Assembly (NCBI GenBank): GCA_011390435.1
Contig: JAABSK010000002.1
Coordinates: forward strand, 1-21,445
Direction of reading: 5' to 3'
DNA length: 21,445 nt
Origin: Desulfobacteraceae bacterium
GTDB taxonomy: Bacteria; Desulfobacterota; Desulfobacteria; Desulfobacterales; Desulfobacteraceae
Position numbers and translations under genes: made by a program. Below the pieces are notes generated by a model, which searched no databases, had not been told where the DNA came from, and worked only from the letters and a program-made list of their open reading frames with translations. Positions within the stretch are counted from its first letter, which is position 1; each line of letters begins with the position of its first letter. Of this stretch, positions 1 to 8,106 are shown piece by piece.

Positions 1-1572
1 TTCAAACGTCTGAGCACAGCCCTTCCGGAGATGGATGTGTTTGTGTATGACGATGAGGCCATGATCCGCTTTTCAACTCGTCAGGATACCGTGGGCCGTT
101 CGGTCGAGCCGCTGCTGGGATCGGTTGAAAACGTTGAAAAAAATAGAGGCTTATTAACGTCCGGCCAGGATCAGGGATTGATACGCAAACAGGTGGACGA
201 TCGACAGTATTATGGTTCGTTAACCGCCAGCATGAACCAGGCCTCCTGTTTTGAATGTCATGACAGTTCGAAAAAAGTCATTGGCGGCATTGCGGTCTGG
301 GTGGACAATTCAGATGCCCTTGCCACCATGGACAGATCCAGGAACATCAGTATCCTTGTCGGTGGACTGGGGATTGTCCTGGTGATTGTGATCATCTGGA
401 TCATTTTTTCACGGATGGTGGCACGGCTCAATGAAACCTGGCTGGAGATCCGGCATTCCAGCGATGTTTTATCGCGTTTTTCTCGCCAGGTACTTGAGAT
501 TTCAAACCAGATCGATGCCCATGCAGGCCAGGGAAATGAAATGGCAGTTCAGTCCTCTGCTGCTGCCGCAGAGATTTCAGAATATATTGCAACAATTGCA
601 GATGCGGCAGAAGAGGTCAGTCAGCAGATCAATGAGGTCAACCGGACATCGGTCACGGTATCTGCTGAAATGCGTTCGTCCAACACCAATATTTCCAGGG
701 CATCCGCCAATATCGATTCAGTGGCGGCGGCTGCCGGGCAGATGTCGGTTTCTGTCACCACCGTGGCAACTGCCATGGAGCAGATGTACGCCAGCCAGAG
801 CGAAATCACCAAGAGCGCTTCCCGGTGCGCTGCGATCACCAGCGGTGCCTCCAGGGAAACATCAAAAACCCATGAAGTGGTCAGCAAGCTCGGACAGGCC
901 GCCGCCCAGATTGGTGATGTGATCGACTTGATCAACGGTATTGCCGGGAAGACAAATCTTCTGGCATTGAACGCTGCCATTGAAGCGGCAGGTGCAGGGG
1001 ATGCCGGAAAAGGATTTGCCGTGGTGGCCAATGAAGTCAAGGCCCTTGCAAAACAAACTGCCGGTGCCACACTGGATATCCGTAAAAAGATTGAAGGCAT
1101 GCAGGAAAATACAGACCAGGCGATCGCTGCCATTGAGGCAATTACCACGGTGATCACCGAGGTGGACAGCATCATGGGGGCCATTGCCGCTTCTGTTGAG
1201 GAACAGGCTGCCACCACCAACGAGGTGAGCAGGAGTGTTGCTGAATCTGCTGAATCTGCCGATGCAGTGGCGAAAAATATTGCGGTTGCCGCCCAAAAAG
1301 CGCGTGAGGTGGCCCAGAGCATCAAACATGTGACAGACATTGAAGAAGGGGTGTCTGAAAACTTAGAGCAGACAGTCACTGCAGTGGAACGGATTGCAAA
1401 AGAAGTCACCCATTCTTCCCGCCGGGCAAAAATTGTATCAGAAAATTCTGAAAAGCTTTCAGGTGTGGTCAATGATATTCTTGAAAGCGCTTTGTTGCAG
1501 AAAGAGCAGATTGATCAGCTGGCCAAAACAGCGGCTCAGTTAAAAACAGTGACCAAAGGATTCAGGATTTAA
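1..1572 (+). CDS. Methyl-accepting chemotaxis protein with periplasmic c-type haem motif (5' partial)
   Basis: The reading frame is open from the first base, so the N-terminus lies outside the window; the first in-frame ATG (31) is internal to the sensor domain. The visible part begins with a periplasmic sensor segment ([14 protein letters not shown] and onward) containing a CFECH haem-attachment motif at 247-261. One strong membrane helix follows (about 343-415), then a long cytoplasmic coiled-coil signalling domain. The receptor hairpin tip, with the hallmark [13 protein letters not shown] and [13 protein letters not shown], is at about 949-1056. I see no clear HAMP domain after the membrane helix. 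Chemoreceptors with haem c in the periplasm, such as DcrA of Desulfovibrio, sense redox or oxygen; a similar role here is inferred. The gene heads the chemotaxis operon and ends 3 bases before cheW. No C-terminal CheR-tether pentapeptide is seen. Confidence 0.93.
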   Translation, partial: FKRLSTALPEMDVFVYDDEAMIRFSTRQDTVGRSVEPLLGSVENVEKNRGLLTSGQDQGLIRKQVDDRQYYGSLTASMNQASCFECHDSSKKVIGGIAVWVDNSDALATMDRSRNISILVGGLGIVLVIVIIWIIFSRMVARLNETWLEIRHSSDVLSRFSRQVLEISNQIDAHAGQGNEMAVQSSAAAAEISEYIATIADAAEEVSQQINEVNRTSVTVSAEMRSSNTNISRASANIDSVAAAAGQMSVSVTTVATAMEQMYASQSEITKSASRCAAITSGASRETSKTHEVVSKLGQAAAQIGDVIDLINGIAGKTNLLALNAAIEAAGAGDAGKGFAVVANEVKALAKQTAGATLDIRKKIEGMQENTDQAIAAIEAITTVITEVDSIMGAIAASVEEQAATTNEVSRSVAESAESADAVAKNIAVAAQKAREVAQSIKHVTDIEEGVSENLEQTVTAVERIAKEVTHSSRRAKIVSENSEKLSGVVNDILESALLQKEQIDQLAKTAAQLKTVTKGFRI

Positions 1573-1575
1573 CCC

Positions 1576-2046
1576 ATGTCATTTGCAACGGTTTCCGACA
1601 TGTCTCGTTTTGTCACCTTCCGGCTGGCTGATCTTCTGGCCGGTGTGAACATTCTTGATATCCGGGAGATTGTTCCGGCTGTCAGAATTGCACCGGTGGC
1701 CCAGTCACCGGATTTTGTAACGGGGTTGATCAATCTGAGGGGACAGATTCTTGTGGTGCTGGACATTGTGCGGCTGCTGGGACTCATGCGCAGAGAAGAT
1801 GCTGTTCCCAGTCATGTCATTGTTTTCAAGCATAAGGATGTCGGCTTCATTGTGGACCGGATCGGGGATGTGATCAGTCTGGACACGTCTGCAAAAAAAA
1901 ATATTCCGGCAAACATCGGTCCGGGAATTCAAAAATATGTGGAAGAGATTATCGATTTTTCCGGAGAGATGCTGATGATTTTAAATGCCGGGAAAATATT
2001 GTCTGAAAGTCTGTCTGCCAAAGAATCGTCTAAAGGAGAACCATGA
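1576..2046 (+). CDS. cheW: Chemotaxis coupling protein CheW
   Basis: A 156-residue protein of single-domain CheW size. It is a cytoplasmic scaffold linking chemoreceptors to the kinase CheA. The sequence shows the CheW beta-barrel pattern: an opening strand (SRFVTFRLADLLAGVNI), IREIVPAVRIAPVAQSPDFV, and the conserved GLINLRGQILVVLDI segment at about residues 49-63, followed by a C-terminal strand and helix ending near residue 147. It starts 3 bases after the receptor stop. Its stop overlaps the cheA start by 4 bases (ATGA at 2043-2046), so translation of the two is probably coupled. Family assignment is clear. That it serves this receptor and CheA is inferred from position. Confidence 0.93.
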   Translation: MSFATVSDMSRFVTFRLADLLAGVNILDIREIVPAVRIAPVAQSPDFVTGLINLRGQILVVLDIVRLLGLMRREDAVPSHVIVFKHKDVGFIVDRIGDVISLDTSAKKNIPANIGPGIQKYVEEIIDFSGEMLMILNAGKILSESLSAKESSKGEP

Positions 2047-4781
2047 GTGCCAATGGACACCCCCCTCTGGATGCAATGGCATCTGAATTTGTCGCAGAGA
2101 TAAAAGACGATCTTGCAAGTCTGGAACCGGATCTTCTGGCGCTGGAAGAGAACGGCGCCAGGGTGGACGATGAGCTGATCAATCATGCGTTCAGGTCCAT
2201 TCACAGCATCAAAGGCGGTGCTGGATTTATTGATTTCAAGGCCTTGTCCAGCCTGAGTCATGCCATGGAAAATGTATTGATGCGGGTTCGTGAAAAACAG
2301 CTGGTGATCACATCGCCCATTGTTGATGCATTGCTGTCCGGATTTGATAAAATGAAGCTGATGGTCGAATCCCTTGGTACGGATCAGACCTGCGACGGTA
2401 CGGCAGAAAAAGAAGTCCTTGAACAGCTGCTTCAGGCAGATCCATCTGAAGGCAAAACACCTGAATCAACGCCGGAAGATGATGTTGAGCTGCTGGCACC
2501 CTTTGGCGCCAATCCGTGTTTTGAGGGGAAAACATTCCCGGTGGACAAGTGTCGCCTGAAAAATGCCCTGGACAGTCAGAAATTTGTCTACGCCATCCAT
2601 ATCCAGATTCAAAAAGACCTTGAAGACCGTCAAAAAACAGCGGCCGCACTTGTTGACGATATTGAGAGCATCGGCGATCTGTTGTATTCAAGCGGTGATG
2701 TGCCTGCGGATGAAACCGGTGATAAAACGACGATGGAACCGGATTTTTTCTGCGTGGTCAGCACCATTTTAGATCTGCCGCTTCTGGCCCAGGTCATTGA
2801 GATCAACACCCGGCAGATCGTTCTGGTGGACCAGCAGTTTACTGATTGCCAAAAGATTTTACAGGGGTTTGCACCCAAACCATCTGCCAGACCGGCTGAG
2901 CCAGCCAAAAAACCTGAACCTGAAGCAGCTGCTGAGCCTTCTGTTGATTTTTCTGTGCCATCCCCTGCGCTTTTGCAAAACGCCCAGACCATCCGGGTCA
3001 ATGTGGACCTGGTCTCAAAACTGATGAACCGGGCAGGAGAGCTGGTGCTGTCCAGAAATCAGCTGCGGGTCTTTATGGAACAGGCGCTCAGGCAGGATTC
3101 CAGAGCCGCCCACATCATGCAGGATCTGGATCTGGTCACCACCAGTATCCAGGAGGCGATCATGCAGATGCGGATGCAGCCGGTTGTGGATCTGCTGGGC
3201 AAGTACAAGCGGGTGGTCAGGGACATTGCCCGGCGGATGAACAAGAAAGTGGATTTTGTCATTGAAGGCGCTGAAGTTGAGATGGACAGAACCGTTCTGG
3301 AAAAACTGGCCAATCCCGTGACCCACCTGATTCGAAACAGCATTGATCATGGTATTGAATATCCGGATGAGCGGATTGCAAAGGGAAAACCTGAAACCGG
3401 GATCATTCAGATCAAAGCCTTTCATCAGGGGGGGCATGTTCATCTCATTATTTCCGACGACGGTGCCGGAATCGATCCCCAGTTGATTCTGTCCAAGGCA
3501 TTTGAAAAAGGACTGGTCACTGAAGAGCAGATTCACAGCCTTTCTGACCGGCAAAAGACAGACCTGATTTTTCTACCGGGTTTTTCCACCTCTCAGGAAG
3601 TCACAGACATTTCCGGCAGGGGGGTGGGAATGGATGTGGTCAAGACCAATATTGAACGGCTCCGGGGTCAGATCGAAATCGATTCGATCAAAGGCGAGGG
3701 GGTGGATATCCGCCTGATCATTCCGTTGACCCTGGCCATTGTTCCCTCATTGATTGTCGGCACTGGATCGATGAAATTTGCAATTCCCCAGGCCAGTATC
3801 AAGGAGGCCATTTATCTGGAGCCGGGAATGGTCCATGAGCAGGTGGGCAATATTGCCGGATCAGAAGTGCTCAGGCTCCGGGAACAGCTGATTCCCATAC
3901 TGCGGCTGCGCAATATACTGGGACTTGAAACCTATATCAAACCGCCGGGAAAACAGCAGCTCCTGAAGGAGAAAAGAAAGGCCATTGCAGATCGCCGTCA
4001 GCAATTTTCAGCTGTGGAAGTCCAGGATCAACGGGCAAGGGAAATCGACCGGAGAAAGCACAAGTGGGACGCCATGTTTGTGGTGCTGGTCAAAATGGGC
4101 TCCAACGTGTTTGGTTTGTGCGTGGATGAGTTGTATGACATTGAAGAAGTTGTGGTGGAACCGCTGAGTGACTATATCAAGCATTTGAAATGGTTTGCCG
4201 GTGCCACTGTCCTTGGCAGCGGTGACGTGATCATGGTGCTGGATGTGGCGGGCATTGCTGTTTCAGCAGCCTTGAAATTTGATATCATCAAGCAGGAGGA
4301 GTTTAAACAATACCACCAGCATCAGCTTACTGCCGCATCTGCGGAGCAGGCAAAAGACCTGATTGTTTTCTGCCATGCAGGCACTGAATATTTTGCCCTG
4401 GAACTCAAACAGGTGACCCGCATTGAACCGTTTAATCCATCTGATGTTTACCAGGTTGGAAATCTCAGATTTGTTGAACATCACCATCAGGCAGTTCCAT
4501 TATGTTCCATGGATGAATTCATGCCGGTGAGCACTGTTGAACTGTCGGGATCGCAGGCCTTTGCTGTTTTTCCACGGGGTCTGTCGTCAAAAGTGGGAAT
4601 TCTGGCATCCAAGATCGTTGATACCCTTCATACGGACCAGGTCCTGGAAAAAGATGCTGCCTGTCCGGATGCTGTGCGTGGAAAACTGTTTATGGACAGG
4701 AAAATGGTGCAGGTACTGGATCATGAAACGCTGATATCGCTGATTGAAAACACCATCATTTCAAAAAGGAGCTCGTGCTGA
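2043..4781 (+). CDS. cheA: Chemotaxis histidine kinase CheA with two CheW-like domains
   Basis: A 912-residue cytoplasmic kinase that phosphorylates CheY and CheB under receptor control. Order of parts: HPt domain (about 8-110) with phospho-acceptor His54 in HSIKGGAGF; a linker with a probable P2 docking segment (about 165-275); a Pro/Ala/Glu-rich spacer (280-300); the dimerisation helices (316-400) starting IRVNVDLVSKLMNRAGELV; the ATPase domain with N-box around Asn432, DDGAGID at 472-478 and GRGVGMD at 525-531; a first CheW-like domain (from about 568 to 740) interrupted by a charged insertion at 632-675; and a second, more divergent CheW-like domain (about 772-905). The extra C-terminal CheW-like domain makes it longer than the usual CheA of about 650-700 residues. 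A strong ribosome site (AAAGGAGAA, 2033-2041) supports the start. It overlaps cheW by 4 bases. Confidence 0.95.
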   Translation: MSANGHPPLDAMASEFVAEIKDDLASLEPDLLALEENGARVDDELINHAFRSIHSIKGGAGFIDFKALSSLSHAMENVLMRVREKQLVITSPIVDALLSGFDKMKLMVESLGTDQTCDGTAEKEVLEQLLQADPSEGKTPESTPEDDVELLAPFGANPCFEGKTFPVDKCRLKNALDSQKFVYAIHIQIQKDLEDRQKTAAALVDDIESIGDLLYSSGDVPADETGDKTTMEPDFFCVVSTILDLPLLAQVIEINTRQIVLVDQQFTDCQKILQGFAPKPSARPAEPAKKPEPEAAAEPSVDFSVPSPALLQNAQTIRVNVDLVSKLMNRAGELVLSRNQLRVFMEQALRQDSRAAHIMQDLDLVTTSIQEAIMQMRMQPVVDLLGKYKRVVRDIARRMNKKVDFVIEGAEVEMDRTVLEKLANPVTHLIRNSIDHGIEYPDERIAKGKPETGIIQIKAFHQGGHVHLIISDDGAGIDPQLILSKAFEKGLVTEEQIHSLSDRQKTDLIFLPGFSTSQEVTDISGRGVGMDVVKTNIERLRGQIEIDSIKGEGVDIRLIIPLTLAIVPSLIVGTGSMKFAIPQASIKEAIYLEPGMVHEQVGNIAGSEVLRLREQLIPILRLRNILGLETYIKPPGKQQLLKEKRKAIADRRQQFSAVEVQDQRAREIDRRKHKWDAMFVVLVKMGSNVFGLCVDELYDIEEVVVEPLSDYIKHLKWFAGATVLGSGDVIMVLDVAGIAVSAALKFDIIKQEEFKQYHQHQLTAASAEQAKDLIVFCHAGTEYFALELKQVTRIEPFNPSDVYQVGNLRFVEHHHQAVPLCSMDEFMPVSTVELSGSQAFAVFPRGLSSKVGILASKIVDTLHTDQVLEKDAACPDAVRGKLFMDRKMVQVLDHETLISLIENTIISKRSSC

Positions 4782-5176
4782 AGCTGGATATGAAAATACT
4801 GATTGTTGATGATAAAGCATCGATTCGTTCGGCAATGAAAAAAATACTGACAGGACTGGGACTTGTGGATATCACACAGGCTGAAGACGGACAGCAGGCC
4901 TGGCAGGCCATTGAATCGGGTTTTGACAAAACCGGAGACAATCCGTTTGATCTGGTCATCTCAGACATGGAAATGCCAAAGATGTCCGGCCTGGAACTGC
5001 TTCGGGCGATCCGCAGCCATCGTTCCATCAGCGCCATTCCATTTATCATGGCCACAACAGTGACGGCAAAGGAGATAATCCTTCAAACCATGCAGCTGGG
5101 TGTCCAGGCCTATATTATCAAACCCTTTGATTCCGCTACTGTGGAACTGAAATTAAAACAGGCAGGTATATTATAA
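4775..5176 (+). CDS. cheY: Chemotaxis response regulator CheY
   Basis: A 133-residue stand-alone receiver. Numbered from the GTG start, the acidic pair is Asp12-Asp13 (ILIVDD), the phosphorylation site is Asp64 (LVISDMEMP), the switch threonine is in ATTVTA (94-97) and the conserved lysine is Lys116 (IIKPF). There is no output domain, so it should act on the flagellar or other motility motor after phosphorylation by CheA. The start is uncertain. GTG 4775 overlaps the cheA stop by 7 bases and lies only 3 bases after AGGAG (4767-4771). The alternative ATG 4790 would remove five residues, lies 18 bases from that site and loses no part of the fold. A chemotaxis role rests on the domain make-up and on its place between cheA and cheB. 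Confidence 0.9.
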   Translation: MLKLDMKILIVDDKASIRSAMKKILTGLGLVDITQAEDGQQAWQAIESGFDKTGDNPFDLVISDMEMPKMSGLELLRAIRSHRSISAIPFIMATTVTAKEIILQTMQLGVQAYIIKPFDSATVELKLKQAGIL

Positions 5177-5208
5177 GCAGTCGCGAGAACCGGGCCGACA
5201 AACTTGAT

Positions 5209-6279
5209 GTGATCATTGCCCAGGAAGATCCCGGCGCCATTCAGATCCTCAAGGCCTTGTGCCGGTCGATACCAGGGCTGAACCCGCCCCGGGTAGCCCG
5301 TTCCAAAGCCATGCTGCTGGCCAGGATCAACCATGGCAGCACAGACTTGGTGTTTCTGGATATCGCTTCCGGCATGGGGGGAGTCTCCATGATCGAAACC
5401 ATCCGCAGGGCCGGTCCGGATCATCATGTGATTGTTACTGTCCCAAAGGCAGGGAGGCACGCTGATATCCTGGTTTCCGCCCTTGAGGCAGGCGCCTATG
5501 AATGCATTGAGATCCCCTGCCATATTGATGAACGGACGTATCAAGAGCTTCGTCTTCACCTGGTCACGGTTGCGGGGTTGCTCAGGAGTCGGAAACGGTT
5601 TGCACCGGCTCCTGAATCTGTGCACCACAACCGGTTTTTCATGGCTGCCATGCCTGACGCGCCTGTTCAGGCTTCATCCGGCCCCAGCACAGTACCCAGG
5701 CAGAAGATTGATATTATCGCCATTGCCGCATCCACCGGCGGTCCGGAGATATTAAGCCGGATTTTTTCCATTCTGCCGAAAAGCTTAAAAGTCCCGATTC
5801 TTCTGGTCCAGCATATTCCTCAGTCCATGACACGGTATTTTGCTCAAAGCCTGAATGAACAATCAGAACTGCAGATTGCCCAGGCCGAGCATGGCCAGCT
5901 GCTTTCTCCGGGAAGCGTATATGTGGCGCCGGGCGGGCAGCACATGACAGTGTCGATTCCTGATGCACAGGGCCGTCGGCAGATTCTGCTCAATGACGGT
6001 CCGCTGGTAAAAGGCGTACGTCCCTCTGCAGATGTGCTTTTTTCGTCCCTGGCAAAATCTTATCGCGGCAACATGCTTGCCGTGGTCTTGACCGGCATGG
6101 GCAATGACGGCAGAAACGGGGTGGCTCAGATGAAGCAGTCCGGGTGTGTCTGCATTACCCAGAACGCTGAAACCTGCGTGGTCTATGGTATGCCCAAGGC
6201 AGTTGATGAAGCCGGCCTGTCAGACGAACGTCTTGACCCGCTGGACATCACCCAGAAAATCGTACAACTGGCACAATAA
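5209..6279 (+). CDS. cheB: Chemotaxis protein-glutamate methylesterase CheB with divergent receiver
   Basis: A receiver plus methylesterase that removes methyl groups from receptor glutamates during adaptation. The C-terminal domain (about 166-355) has the full catalytic triad: Ser175 in AIAASTGG, His202 in LVQHIP and Asp300 in TGMGNDG. The receiver (1-115) keeps the phospho-acceptor Asp51 (LVFLDIAS) and an Glu-Asp pair (residues 6-7). It lacks the usual Lys-Pro motif, reading ECIEIPC instead. The start is unresolved: GTG 5209 has no ribosome site and clips the first beta strand. The frame is open further upstream, through ATT 5170 and ATA 5173 just after CAGG, but no ATG, GTG or TTG is there. 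It is the last gene of the operon. No cheR is present in the window, so a partner methyltransferase would have to be upstream or elsewhere. Confidence 0.92.
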   Translation: MIIAQEDPGAIQILKALCRSIPGLNPPRVARSKAMLLARINHGSTDLVFLDIASGMGGVSMIETIRRAGPDHHVIVTVPKAGRHADILVSALEAGAYECIEIPCHIDERTYQELRLHLVTVAGLLRSRKRFAPAPESVHHNRFFMAAMPDAPVQASSGPSTVPRQKIDIIAIAASTGGPEILSRIFSILPKSLKVPILLVQHIPQSMTRYFAQSLNEQSELQIAQAEHGQLLSPGSVYVAPGGQHMTVSIPDAQGRRQILLNDGPLVKGVRPSADVLFSSLAKSYRGNMLAVVLTGMGNDGRNGVAQMKQSGCVCITQNAETCVVYGMPKAVDEAGLSDERLDPLDITQKIVQLAQ

Positions 6280-6381
6280 CCATCGGTTGTTCCAATTGTT
6301 TGTCGTGTTTCCGTTTTTTTTAAAGACTTTCTTGAGTCTGCTTCTGGCTATTCTGGTTTGCACGATCGCTTCTGTAAACAA

Positions 6382-8106
6382 TCAAATCAATTTCAGTAAA
6401 AAATGGGGGACAAACCGGGGGTCAATGTTTTCAGGGTCAACACGGTTGTACTCTGCCTCAAGCTCTGCAATTAAATCGGATAGAATCCCAGTCAGGGGGC
6501 GGCTCAGATCAGTGTCTTTCCGGCCGGTGATTTCAGCGGCCCAGAAGATCAGGTCAGATGTTTGAAGTCCCTGGCCGGGGCGCGAAAACAGCTCGGAAAA
6601 AAATGGTTTAAAATCCGATACGGCAATCGGTTCAAGTGTGGATTTCAAGCCAATGCGGTTTTTGGCCCAGAGGGTCAGAATCAGTGTCTTGTATGTCAAA
6701 ACGCCCTGCTCAAAAGTTGAAATGTCAATGGTCAGTTCAGATAAGAAATGATCCAGGGCCATGATCTGATCCAGTGCTGTCTGCGTGGACGCGATATCAG
6801 ACAGGGAGTTGAAATTCCGGTACAGATCGCCATGGGCGTAATTGTCAAAGAACAGGGGCCGGTCCAGAAACAGTCCGCCGATAATTCCCAGAAATTTTTC
6901 GTCCAGAAAGCTCAGCGGCAGTTTGTTGTGATGCATGAAACTGGATTGAAACCAGCTTCTGGCCTGGGTCCCCAGGATGGCAGCTGATCTGGAGCCGGTC
7001 CTGAAAATATCTTCCAGAAAATAGTCATTTATGATCTGGCTGGCCCGCTCAGATGAAAATGCTGTTTCCATGATTTTTTCAAGTCCCAGATTCAGCAGAT
7101 CACAGGTTTTGAAAAACGCCTGTTCCAGGTCCTGTTTTTCCCTGAGCTTGATTCTGTCTGCTGAAATGACCTTATTGATCAGGGCAGCCAGTTCGCCTTC
7201 AAGCACCAGAACGGCATCTGTGCCAAACTGCTGAAGGGCGCTGGTAAACCATCCTTTTTTCGTGGTGAACTGGGTGAAGAACTGTGGGGGCAAAGGGATA
7301 TCCGGGTCATATTCGAGTGTCTGGGATTCAAGGGGCTGCCGGCGTTTTCGGATGGAAGACAGGCGGGTGGGCTGATAAATCCCAATGGCTTCGTGATAGG
7401 GCAGAAATCCTTTTTCAGCCAGACGGACCGTTTTCAGGCGGAACTGCTCCTCTTCTGTTTCAATGGTCAGCAATGCTTTGGTTTCAAGCATGAGTCCGTG
7501 AAATACAGACAGATCCATCTGGGCAAGGGTGTCCATCATTTTTTCAATCAGATCCCAGGCAGGGATGCTGTCCGTTGGTATGGGCATCTCATCATCATCC
7601 AGGGCTGGCTTGTCCGGGAATCTGAAGTAAAATTTGTCATCAAAGGTGATATAGTCATCAAAAGTTTCCGGTGGGATTTCATCATGTTCCCGGATGATAA
7701 TCTCCATGTTTTTCGACAGATAAAATTCTAAAAAATCAGGTTTTTCCATGATGGTCCAGCGCAGCAGGCGCTGGGGATCTGCCTGAAACAGAAGATCAAG
7801 GGTTTTTGTCATGCCGTCAAGATCCAGGCGGTCATTGTCCCAGATTTCCACATCCAGAATATATTCCCATTGTTCAGATGTGGCCATTGCCAGGACAGGG
7901 ATAAAATCCGCACCTCCGATTTTGTGCAGCAGGTAGTACAGATCCTGATCCGGAAAGGACTGTATCAATGACGCAGGTGCGGGTGCGTCAAGGATCATGT
8001 CCAAAGCGTGTTCAGCTTCGCTGGAGAGGATCTCCCGGCGAACGGCCCGGCGGGACAATTCTTTTTGTCTGATGTTCTCAATCCGGTAATTGGTTGGGTC
8101 AGTCAT
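6382..8106 (-). CDS. Uncharacterised protein, DUF6178-like
   Basis: A 574-residue soluble protein without a signal peptide, membrane helix or cysteine motif. I recognise it only as resembling the DUF6178 family of Desulfobacterota, and function is unknown. The sequence is rich in acidic and aromatic residues, with helical stretches such as DLYYLLHKIGGADFIPVLA near the N-terminus and a basic patch SSIRKRRQ in the middle. The frame extends upstream to 8265, but the ATG at 8106 is preferred because it forms an ATGA overlap with the stop of the radical SAM gene (8103-8106), a typical coupled junction, and gives the plausible N-terminus MTDPTNYRIENIRQKELS. The coupling suggests it is made together with the radical SAM protein, perhaps as partner or substrate; that is inference. 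It converges on cheB. Confidence 0.85.
   Translation of the reverse strand: MTDPTNYRIENIRQKELSRRAVRREILSSEAEHALDMILDAPAPASLIQSFPDQDLYYLLHKIGGADFIPVLAMATSEQWEYILDVEIWDNDRLDLDGMTKTLDLLFQADPQRLLRWTIMEKPDFLEFYLSKNMEIIIREHDEIPPETFDDYITFDDKFYFRFPDKPALDDDEMPIPTDSIPAWDLIEKMMDTLAQMDLSVFHGLMLETKALLTIETEEEQFRLKTVRLAEKGFLPYHEAIGIYQPTRLSSIRKRRQPLESQTLEYDPDIPLPPQFFTQFTTKKGWFTSALQQFGTDAVLVLEGELAALINKVISADRIKLREKQDLEQAFFKTCDLLNLGLEKIMETAFSSERASQIINDYFLEDIFRTGSRSAAILGTQARSWFQSSFMHHNKLPLSFLDEKFLGIIGGLFLDRPLFFDNYAHGDLYRNFNSLSDIASTQTALDQIMALDHFLSELTIDISTFEQGVLTYKTLILTLWAKNRIGLKSTLEPIAVSDFKPFFSELFSRPGQGLQTSDLIFWAAEITGRKDTDLSRPLTGILSDLIAELEAEYNRVDPENIDPRFVPHFLLKLI

Noticed and set aside
621..1472. Long open frame of 283 codons on the minus strand within the chemoreceptor gene
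   Set aside because: It is opposite a clearly coding coiled-coil domain; the translation is low-complexity Ala/Ser/Thr without family features.
6324..6339. AGACT/AGTCT dyad between cheB and the DUF6178-like gene as a terminator
   Set aside because: The stem is only 5 bp with a 6-base loop, and the T-run (6314-6321) lies before it on the plus strand, not after.
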